Part shown: positions 1-5,942 of the stretch, piece after piece | Position numbering within the stretch: the first letter of the stretch is position 1 | Layout of the letters: each line of letters starts with the position of its first letter | From: Verrucomicrobiota bacterium | GTDB taxonomy: Bacteria > Verrucomicrobiota > Verrucomicrobiia > Chthoniobacterales > UBA10450 | NCBI GenBank assembly: GCA_003217965.1 | Contig: QHNB01000074.1 | Span: 6,092 to 21,492, forward strand | Direction of reading: 5' to 3' | DNA: 15,401 nucleotides | The notes under the pieces: generated by a model | Seen by the model: only the letters and a program-made list of their open reading frames with translations | Database searches by the model: none | Told to the model about the DNA's origin: nothing | Position numbers and translations under genes: made by a program

Positions 1-929
1 CCTTTTCCAACTTCCCTGCGCGTGACGACGCCTTGCTCCAGGCAAGCCTTTTGCAAGCGCGCGCGATGCGCCCCCGAATCGAAACCATTGGCCGGCTGAT
101 CGCTCCATTTGACCGCCAGCGCGGCACGACCTTTCAACGCGCTCCAGGTTGAATCGGCGACTACAGCAATCCCAGTGGAAATAGGCACGACCGCACGAAC
201 TCCGCGAACTGCTCGTGCTTTGTCTCCGCTCCACTGCAGTGGCTTTGCTCCGAGCCATGGAGGCCGTTCCACCGATGCGTGGAGCATCCTCGGTACGCGC
301 ACGTCGATCCCGTAACGCGCTTTCCCGGTAACAATATCCGGACCGTCAATGCGCGGCGTCGACCGACCAATCAAGCGAAAGTCAGCTGCCGTTTTCAGCT
401 GTGGATTCGCTGGCACCGGAAGTTTGGCCGCGTTCTGGACGAGCACGGCATAATCCGCTCGCCGTTTTGTTCCCTGATGCACAACTGTACTGTCGATCGC
501 ACTGCACTCGGACCGATCGACACCCCACTGAGCGGCCGCGGCCGCGATAAGCATTTCGCGTGCGCTGGCTGCCGCCTGGCGAAGAATTTTCCAACTGCCG
601 CCCAAGCTCCAGCTGCCGCCGGTACCCAAATTTTTGAAACCGGGACCAGGCGAGGCCTGCACAACGGAGATGTGCGTCCAATCGGCTCCCAGTTCGTCAG
701 CCAAAATCATTGCAAGGGAGGTACGGACACCCTGACCCATTTCCGATTTGCCGATCGTCAGCGTGATCGCGCCATTTTGATCGATTTGAATCCAGCCATT
801 GGGCCTAAATTCACCCCTGTCGCCCAGCGCGGCGGAGTAGATTACTCCTCGCGTTCCATCAAAGCCGAGAATAAGCGCAACGCCGCCAAGCGTGCTCGTT
901 TTTATAAAAGTGCGACGCGAAGTTCTCAT
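1..929 (-). CDS. Molybdopterin-binding subunit of an IorB-type molybdenum hydroxylase (partial, C-terminus off the window)
   Basis: The first 309 codons are visible and stay open to the left edge; family members are usually about 700-750 residues, so less than half is seen. The large subunit of isoquinoline 1-oxidoreductase/aldehyde dehydrogenase-type enzymes binds the molybdopterin cofactor and hydroxylates a substrate, with electrons leaving through the small [2Fe-2S] partner. Seen directly: a twin-arginine signal (SRRTFIK, residues 4-10) followed by a hydrophobic stretch to about residue 22, indicating folded export to the periplasm; GKSEMGQGV (60-68); GTGGSWSLGGSW (102-113); and the start of the hammerhead domain at TGKARYGIDV (201-210). 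The ATG overlaps the stop of the upstream [2Fe-2S] gene as ATGA, implying translational coupling and fixing this start. The substrate cannot be inferred. The family is nearly certain; the specific isoquinoline role is not. Confidence 0.9.
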   Translation of the reverse strand, partial: MRTSRRTFIKTSTLGGVALILGFDGTRGVIYSAALGDRGEFRPNGWIQIDQNGAITLTIGKSEMGQGVRTSLAMILADELGADWTHISVVQASPGPGFKNLGTGGSWSLGGSWKILRQAAASAREMLIAAAAAQWGVDRSECSAIDSTVVHQGTKRRADYAVLVQNAAKLPVPANPQLKTAADFRLIGRSTPRIDGPDIVTGKARYGIDVRVPRMLHASVERPPWLGAKPLQWSGDKARAVRGVRAVVPISTGIAVVADSTWSALKGRAALAVKWSDQPANGFDSGAHRARLQKACLEQGVVTRREVGK

Positions 930-1393
930 TTTGCGTTTTTCGGCATCTCCGCCGCGGCGCGATGGATCGCCTTACGCATACGCGGGTAGGTTCCGCACCG
1001 GCACACCAGGTCCGACATCGCTGAGTCGATCTCGGCATCGCTCGGCTGCGGATGCTTTTTCAGCAGGGCACAAGCCGTCATGATCATTCCCGGCTGGCAA
1101 AAACCGCATTGTGCCACCTCTTCGGCAAGCCACGCTTTCTGACAGGGATGCATTCCATCCACTGACAGTCCTTCGATCGTAGTAAAGCTTCGCCCCGCCG
1201 CCACGGAAGCGGCAACCTGACAAGCGCGGACGGCTTCGCCATTTTCCAAGACTGTGCAGGAGCCGCAAACGCCGACACCGCAACCAAATTTTGTGCCGGT
1301 CAGGCCGAGCGCATCCCGCAAAATCCACAGCAGCGGGGTATCGTCGTCGACATCCACTTGATGGGTCGTGCCATTAATACCGAGGGTAATCAC
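926..1393 (-). CDS. [2Fe-2S]-binding small subunit of an IorA-type molybdenum hydroxylase
   Basis: A complete 155-residue protein, the normal length for the iron-sulfur subunit of two-component molybdenum hydroxylases (IorA, CoxS and XdhC-type relatives). It relays electrons from the molybdopterin subunit encoded next. Visible in order: a plant-ferredoxin-like domain with cysteines 38, 43, 46 and 58 for the first [2Fe-2S] cluster, then the four-helix domain with QCGFCQPG (95-102) and LVCRCGTYPR (129-138), supplying cysteines 96, 99, 131 and 133 for the second cluster. The CRCGTYPR ending is typical of the IorA branch. The start is GTG, with no good Shine-Dalgarno; it gives the usual MITLxxNG beginning. 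There is no signal peptide, so it would reach the periplasm by riding with the Tat-exported partner. No FAD-subunit gene lies between the two genes or upstream. Confidence 0.93.
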   Translation of the reverse strand: MITLGINGTTHQVDVDDDTPLLWILRDALGLTGTKFGCGVGVCGSCTVLENGEAVRACQVAASVAAGRSFTTIEGLSVDGMHPCQKAWLAEEVAQCGFCQPGMIMTACALLKKHPQPSDAEIDSAMSDLVCRCGTYPRMRKAIHRAAAEMPKNAK

Positions 1394-1421
1394 AAGCTCG
1401 AGCAGATCGGATGTTTATTCT

Positions 1422-1442
1422 CGTAGGAATCCGTAGGCAATC
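1422..1442. repeat. Imperfect tandem repeat upstream of the hydroxylase operon
   Basis: CGTAGGAATC is followed immediately by CGTAGGCAATC, two copies differing by one inserted base. They lie 29 bases upstream of the GTG start of the [2Fe-2S] subunit gene, where a promoter or activator site would be expected. No confident -35/-10 pair was found here. The repeat may be chance; a binding site is only a possibility. Confidence 0.25.
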
Positions 1443-1535
1443 CAAAGGCAAGCAGCGACAGCGTGCCCTCCCCACCAACTGAGATGCGCGCTTTGGAGAG
1501 AGGACATCGGCTAACGCTAAATCGACGAGGTCCAT

Positions 1536-1550
1536 TTTCTATGATAGAAA
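1536..1550. repeat. AT-rich inverted repeat between comM and the hydroxylase operon
   Basis: TTTCTA-TGA-TAGAAA is a perfect 6-base inverted repeat with a 3-base centre, located 30 bases past the comM stop and about 140 bases before the hydroxylase start. It is too AT-rich to be a strong intrinsic terminator and has no following T-run of note. It could be an operator or a chance palindrome. Confidence 0.25.
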
Positions 1551-1580
1551 TGCTGATCGGTTAGGAGATCATATTGGTTC

Positions 1581-3116
1581 TCACACCCAAAGCGTGCGAT
1601 CAAAAGTGCGGTATTGAATCGCTTCGCTGATGTGTTCGCCCGTAATTGCGTCCGATGATGCGAGATCGGCGATCGTTCGCCCGACTTTAAGGATCCGATC
1701 ATAGGCTCGCGCGCTCAGATTCAGCTCGCTCATGGCGATACGGATCAGCTCCTGCGACTCTGCATCGAGCCTGCAATACTGCTTCAAGTGCCGTGTCGTC
1801 ATGCGAGCATTGCAATTCGTTTTCGGATCATGAGCAAACCGCGCCTGTTGACGTTTTCGGGTGGCAGCAACACGAGCACGAATGGCAGCCGAATTTTCTT
1901 CGGCTCGCTCGCTCGACATCTCGCGATATTCGACCGCCGGAACTTCGATATGCAGATCGATCCGGTCGAGCAGCGGACCGGAAATGCGTTGGCGATAACG
2001 TTGCACTTGGACCGGACCGCAGCGGCATTCGCGTTTGAGATCGCCGAAATATCCGCACGGGCACGGATTCATTGCGGCTACGAGCATGACTTCGCTCGGA
2101 AAAGTGACGCTGCCGGCAGCGCGTGAGACAGTGACGCGCCCATCCTCCAGTGGCTGCCGCATCACTTCCAGTGTTGATCGCTTAAATTCCGGCAGCTCAT
2201 CCAGAAACAGTACGCCATTGTGGGCCAGGCTCACTTCGCCTGGATTTGGAATGGCGCCACCACCGAGCAGTCCAACGTCGCTGATTGTGTGGTGAGGTGA
2301 TCGAAATGGGCGCGTTGGCACGAAAGATTGCTCGGCTGTGAGCAGGCCGGCAATGCTATGGATTTTCGTGGTCTCGATTGCTTCCTCGATCGACATCGGC
2401 GGAATGATGGTGGGAATACGCTTGGATAGCATCGATTTACCGGAACCTGGCGGCCCAATCATGAGGATGTTATGCCCGCCGGCGACCGCGACTTCGATGG
2501 CGCGTTTAACGTGGCCTTGGCCTTTCACGTCAGCGAAATCGACATCATAGCTTTGATGGGTCGCGAAGAATTTTTCGAGATCACCCCTGGTCGCTTGCAG
2601 CGCACATTCCCCGCGCAAAAAAGCAAACGTCTCGCGCAAATTACGGACACCGTAAACGGCGATTCCTCGTACCATGGCCGCTTCCTGAGCATTGGCTTGT
2701 GGAACGAACAGCGCCTTCTTGCCGCGTTTACGCGCCTCGATTGCCACTGGCAATACGCCTGTCACCGCACGGACCGCTCCATCCAGAGCCAATTCGCCCA
2801 CAAAGCTGTATTCAGCAAAGGCGGAGGTATCGGCTTCCTCGCTGCAGGCGATCATGCCGAGTGCGATTGGAAGATCGAAACTTGGTCCTTCTTTTTTAAT
2901 GTCGGCTGGCGCAAGATTCACCGTGGTCCGCCCACGGGGCCAGAAATACCCGCTGTTGGAAATCGCCGTCGTGACGCGGTCTTTGCTTTCTTTGACTGCG
3001 GCATCAGGCAAACCAACCACGACGATGACCGGACTGCCGCCGGCGGCGTTGACCTCGATTTCGACTTCGTAAGCATCTACGCCATAGACGGCGGCGGAAT
3101 AAATTTTGGCCAGCAT
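1581..3116 (-). CDS. comM: YifB/ComM family Mg-chelatase-like AAA+ ATPase
   Basis: The product is a 511-residue cytoplasmic protein, close to the usual length of about 500-510. ComM is described as a hexameric helicase promoting branch migration of recombination intermediates in natural transformation; the family is widespread, so competence here is inference. Domains in order: the N-terminal ChlI/Lon-protease-like domain with VVVGLPDAAVKES (about 32-44); the AAA+ core with Walker A GPPGSGKS (221-228), Walker B NGVLFLDELPE (300-310), and MNPCPCGYFGD (349-359) with further cysteines just after it; RISGPLLDRID (377-387); and the C-terminal Mg-chelatase domain to the end. The frame also opens at a TTG 48 bases upstream, but the ATG chosen gives the canonical MLAKIYSAAVYGVDAYEVE start. 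The gene is divergent from the sigma factor and ends 187 bases before the hydroxylase operon. Confidence 0.95.
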   Translation of the reverse strand: MLAKIYSAAVYGVDAYEVEIEVNAAGGSPVIVVVGLPDAAVKESKDRVTTAISNSGYFWPRGRTTVNLAPADIKKEGPSFDLPIALGMIACSEEADTSAFAEYSFVGELALDGAVRAVTGVLPVAIEARKRGKKALFVPQANAQEAAMVRGIAVYGVRNLRETFAFLRGECALQATRGDLEKFFATHQSYDVDFADVKGQGHVKRAIEVAVAGGHNILMIGPPGSGKSMLSKRIPTIIPPMSIEEAIETTKIHSIAGLLTAEQSFVPTRPFRSPHHTISDVGLLGGGAIPNPGEVSLAHNGVLFLDELPEFKRSTLEVMRQPLEDGRVTVSRAAGSVTFPSEVMLVAAMNPCPCGYFGDLKRECRCGPVQVQRYRQRISGPLLDRIDLHIEVPAVEYREMSSERAEENSAAIRARVAATRKRQQARFAHDPKTNCNARMTTRHLKQYCRLDAESQELIRIAMSELNLSARAYDRILKVGRTIADLASSDAITGEHISEAIQYRTFDRTLWV

Positions 3117-3551
3117 TCGCGCGAGGTTGGCAGAGAATTTTTCTGACGAAAAGGGACAAATCAACGGTAACCGCGCAACATATCGGCTGGTATCCCGCTC
3201 GAGCGCAAAAAGGGCGTTTTACGATTTAAACCTTCGTCGCGACCCAACGTAAAAAGTCGAACCGATGTGCCATTAATTTGGGTGAGCGCGGCTCGACCTT
3301 TGCTCTTTGGAGACAATTTAGGAGGGCAATTGGCATCAGGTTTAAGTCGGAAAATTCTCGGTTTGTCTAGCGATTAAAGGGCTGGAACTCAGCGGGAAAA
3401 CGTTATTTGAACGAAACACATCCAGCCAGTGTCATAAATGCGAATATTTAACCTTGTTAACGACTTTCCCGAATGGTAAATCGTGGAGCTAACAACCACC
3501 GGGCATACGTAAATATCCCGAGGGTGCACGTTCAATCCCCAACCTTCTTTC
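3117..3551. other. Divergent intergenic region between comM and the sigma factor gene
   Basis: These 435 bases are AT-richer than the flanking genes and hold no convincing long gene. Seen here: a possible plus-strand sigma-70 promoter (TTGAAC, 17 bases, TGTCAT); a 13-base inverted repeat TTAAC-CTT-GTTAA at 3448-3460, just downstream of that promoter; a weak stem ACCACCGGG/CCCGAGGGT (3495-3525, arms interrupted by a 2-base mismatch), about 26 bases before the sigma factor ATG; and an isolated AGGAGG at 3320-3325. For comM on the minus strand, a TTTACG, 17 bases, TTTAAA pair near 3220-3250 is possible but poor. The length suggests that both flanking genes have regulated or long leaders. Confidence 0.5.
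3407..3435 (+). promoter_or_regulatory. Candidate sigma-70 promoter of the sigma factor gene
   Basis: TTGAAC (3407-3412) is separated by 17 bases from TGTCAT (3430-3435), each matching four of six consensus bases. It would give a leader of roughly 110 bases before the ATG at 3552. The inverted repeat TTAAC-CTT-GTTAA at 3448-3460 would fall at or just after the start of transcription. This is a match by eye; other weak pairs exist in the region. Confidence 0.3.
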
Positions 3552-4424
3552 ATGAAAAGCTTTATGGCCGCTGAAGATAGCGATACCGGAATAAAGATTT
3601 ACCTGCGCGAGATCGGGCAAATCCCGCTTCTCACTCCCCAGCAGGAGATCGAGCTCGCCGCCAAGATCAAAAAGGGCGACAAAGAAGCGCGGGCTCTGAT
3701 GATCCGCTCGAATTTGCGTCTGGTCGTGAAGATTGCGCATGATTACGCCAATCTTGGCCTGCCGCTGCTAGATTTAATTTCTGAGGGCAACATTGGCTTG
3801 ATGAAGGCCGTCGAACGTTTCGACCCCGCAAAGGGGGGAAAACTCTCCACCTATGCAGCGTGGTGGATCAAACAATCGATTAAACGAGCCTTGGCGAATC
3901 AGTCGAAGACCATTCGTCTGCCGGTACATCTCGTCGATAAAATCTCGAAAATGCGTCGTGTCTCGCTCCAAATGAGCGAGGAGCTCGGCCGCGAACCGAC
4001 AGATGATGAGTTGGGTGAGGAAATCGGCATTGCTGCTGGCAAAGTTTCGCAGCTTAAAACAGTTTCCATCCGCCCGGCGTCACTCGATGCCCCAATCAGC
4101 GATGATGACTCGACCGAATTTGGTGAGATCGTCGGCGATGAAGAGGCGATGACCCCGTTTGAATTGTTGCGCGACAAAAATCTGCGCAATGAAGTCGGCG
4201 GCTTGCTCGAAGTGCTAGACGATCGCGAGCGCAAGATCATTTTCTCGCGTTTCGGACTAGACGGCGGCAAACCGAAAACTTTGGAGGAAGTCGGTAAAAA
4301 ATTTGGCGTGACCCGCGAGCGTATTCGCCAGTTGCAGAACATCGCGCTGTCGAAATTGCGTCGCGCCCTGGCCAAGAAGGAACGCCCTATCGACATCGAT
4401 CTAGAACTGCCGGTCGAAGCTTAA
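3552..4424 (+). CDS. Short RpoD/RpoS-like sigma-70 family RNA polymerase sigma factor
   Basis: A 290-residue sigma factor that binds core RNA polymerase and directs it to -10/-35 promoters. Domains visible: region 1.2 (about 11-43), region 2 (46-116) including the core-binding and -10-melting segment with YAAWWIKQSIKRAL (101-114), region 3 (about 118-195), and region 4 (209-275), whose helix-turn-helix is TLEEVGKKFGVTRERIRQL (243-261). Region 1.1 and the long non-conserved insert of primary RpoD proteins are absent, which places it with group 2-type or compact sigma factors; I cannot tell whether it is the main or an alternative factor in this organism. The ATG at 3552 lacks a Shine-Dalgarno; a second in-frame ATG at 3564 (starting MAAEDSD) is an equally plausible start. 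It is the only plus-strand gene in the window and is followed by a strong terminator. Confidence 0.95.
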   Translation: MKSFMAAEDSDTGIKIYLREIGQIPLLTPQQEIELAAKIKKGDKEARALMIRSNLRLVVKIAHDYANLGLPLLDLISEGNIGLMKAVERFDPAKGGKLSTYAAWWIKQSIKRALANQSKTIRLPVHLVDKISKMRRVSLQMSEELGREPTDDELGEEIGIAAGKVSQLKTVSIRPASLDAPISDDDSTEFGEIVGDEEAMTPFELLRDKNLRNEVGGLLEVLDDRERKIIFSRFGLDGGKPKTLEEVGKKFGVTRERIRQLQNIALSKLRRALAKKERPIDIDLELPVEA

Positions 4425-4443
4425 TTCGAAGTAAGATTCAAAG

Positions 4444-4476
4444 ACGCGCGGAACTAACCCGCGCGTTTTTTGTTTT
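4444..4476 (+). terminator. Intrinsic terminator after the sigma factor gene
   Basis: A perfect 8-base GC-rich stem, ACGCGCGG (4444-4451) with CCGCGCGT (4459-4466), closes a 7-base loop and runs directly into TTTTTTGTTTT. It begins 19 bases after the sigma factor stop codon. The T-run ends one base inside the pyruvate kinase stop codon on the opposite strand. Read from the minus strand, the same stem is followed by CTTTGAATCTT, so it may also weakly stop transcription from the converging pyruvate kinase gene. Confidence 0.9.
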
Positions 4477-5878
4477 ATCGGGCGACGCGAAGTTGGACCG
4501 TGTCAACGAGCATGTTACTGGCCCGAATGTCGCTAATAATAACAAGGTTATCGCCTGGCGAAGTCAGCCCCGAATCCCGAAGGTACTTCTCCGCCACCTC
4601 GATAGTCTCGTTGGGGTCTTGGCTGAATTCGATGCGCACTGGACAAGTTCCCCAGCAAAGCGCGAGCTGCCGCCGCACTTCTTCGCTCGGAGTAAATGCG
4701 AAAACCGTAGCGCGTTCCGGCCGCAGATTGGAGGTGTTGCGGGCCATGGTTCCGTGTCGCGTAAACACGATGATTCTGGCGCGCGGCAACGAATTCGCCA
4801 GAACCACGGCCGAAGCGACGGTTTTTTGACGCACATCCTCGAGGACAGCGGATTTCGCGTAGCCGGCACCTCCACTTCGTTCTATTCGTAGCGCAACGCG
4901 ATTCAAGATCCGCACGCATTCCACCGGGTAGGATCCGATCGTCGTCTCTTCGCTCAGCATCACGGCATCGGCTTGTTCAAAAACGGCGTTCGCGACATCC
5001 GTGACCTCGGCACGAGTCGGAATTGGGTTATGAACCATGGACTCGAGCAGGTGCGTAGCCACTACCACCGGTTTGCCTAAGCGTGCACAAAGCTTGACCA
5101 CTTTGCGTTGGATAATTGGCAATTCCTCGATCGGACATTCAATTCCCAGATCCCCCCGGGCGATCATAATTGAGTCCGCGGCCGCGATCATTTCGTCGAT
5201 TAGTTTCACGGCCGATTGATCTTCAATTTTTGCCATCACTTGCGCCTTGCTCCCCTGTTGCCGAAGCACCATGCGCAGTTCATCCAGGTCACTGCGCTGA
5301 CGAGCGAAGCTGAGCGCGACAAAATCCACGCCGACCTCCACGCCGACGGCGATATCGTTGAGATCTTTTTTTGTCAGCGGCGGCAAATTGACGCGCACAC
5401 CCGGAAGATTGATGTGGCGTCGGGAGCCGAGCGTACCCGCGGTCATGACTCGGCAACGAATACGATCATTTTTTTTGTCGATGACGAGCAACTGAATAAC
5501 GCCGTTGTCGACAAGCACGGTGTCCCCTTCCTGGATATCGTTGACGAGCCCATCGTAGTTGACTTCAACCGAGTAGGGCTCGCTGCTCTTCGCCCCCCGG
5601 ACAGTAAACTCGAGAATATCCCCCGGCTTTAAATGCAGTTCAGTCCTGAGATCGCCCGTGCGGATTGCCGGACCTTGGGTGTCGAGAAGAATGCCGACGG
5701 CGCGACCGAGTTCCTCCCCGATACGGCGCGTTAGCGGCACGATCTGCCGCACCCACGCATGATCGGCATGACTCATGTTTAATCGAAAAACATTAGCGCC
5801 CTCTCGGATCAGTTCGCGCAGGGTATCGGCGTTTTCGCTGGCGGGTCCGAGAGTGCAGATGATTTTTGTCTTGCGCAC
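4475..5878 (-). CDS. pyk: Pyruvate kinase
   Basis: A 467-residue enzyme of normal length, converting phosphoenolpyruvate and ADP to pyruvate and ATP at the end of glycolysis. Seen (GTG numbering): MRKTKIICTLGPAS at the start; FRLNMSH with Arg32, Asn34 and Ser36; the B domain inserted after LLDTQGPAIRTG (about 65-76); VMAKIEDQSAV with the catalytic Lys217 and metal ligand Glu219; ARGDLGIE (240-247) with the second metal ligand Asp243; TRAEVTDVANAVFEQADAVM; and the C-terminal allosteric-type domain. The usual MLSGET loop reads MLSEET (307-312), and VATQMLESM reads VATHLLESM. I chose the GTG at 5878 because it gives the standard family N-terminus; an in-frame TTG at 5941 would add 21 unconserved residues. 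It lies 64 bases behind the 618-residue glycosyltransferase, with no visible promoter or terminator between, so co-transcription is likely. Confidence 0.95.
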   Translation of the reverse strand: MRKTKIICTLGPASENADTLRELIREGANVFRLNMSHADHAWVRQIVPLTRRIGEELGRAVGILLDTQGPAIRTGDLRTELHLKPGDILEFTVRGAKSSEPYSVEVNYDGLVNDIQEGDTVLVDNGVIQLLVIDKKNDRIRCRVMTAGTLGSRRHINLPGVRVNLPPLTKKDLNDIAVGVEVGVDFVALSFARQRSDLDELRMVLRQQGSKAQVMAKIEDQSAVKLIDEMIAAADSIMIARGDLGIECPIEELPIIQRKVVKLCARLGKPVVVATHLLESMVHNPIPTRAEVTDVANAVFEQADAVMLSEETTIGSYPVECVRILNRVALRIERSGGAGYAKSAVLEDVRQKTVASAVVLANSLPRARIIVFTRHGTMARNTSNLRPERATVFAFTPSEEVRRQLALCWGTCPVRIEFSQDPNETIEVAEKYLRDSGLTSPGDNLVIISDIRASNMLVDTVQLRVAR

Positions 5879-5942
5879 TAGGAAGGCAGCATTGGCGCTC
5901 GTCGCGGGGTCGGCAACAACCGTTTTAGCCAAAAGCAGCAAT

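Noticed and set aside
279..989. 236-codon plus-strand open frame
   Set aside because: It lies antisense to the molybdopterin subunit and the end of the [2Fe-2S] subunit, whose motifs are unmistakable; its translation is low-complexity and Arg-rich with no family pattern.
1394..1580. Possible small gene between comM and the hydroxylase operon
   Set aside because: Only short frames without ribosome-binding sites or recognisable sequence were found; the region is better read as a promoter region.
2472..3146. 224-codon plus-strand open frame
   Set aside because: It is antisense to the conserved comM coding sequence; no recognisable domain or start signal.
3117..3164. TTG-started extension of comM
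   Set aside because: It adds 16 residues not matching the family; the downstream ATG gives the canonical N-terminus.
3899..4396. 165-codon minus-strand open frame
   Set aside because: It is a Ser/Arg-rich shadow of the sigma factor gene, produced by its codon use.
5879..5941. TTG-started extension of pyruvate kinase
   Set aside because: The extra 21 residues are unconserved, whereas the GTG start yields MRKTKIICTLGPAS. It cannot be fully excluded, as it would place the start 1 base from the upstream stop.
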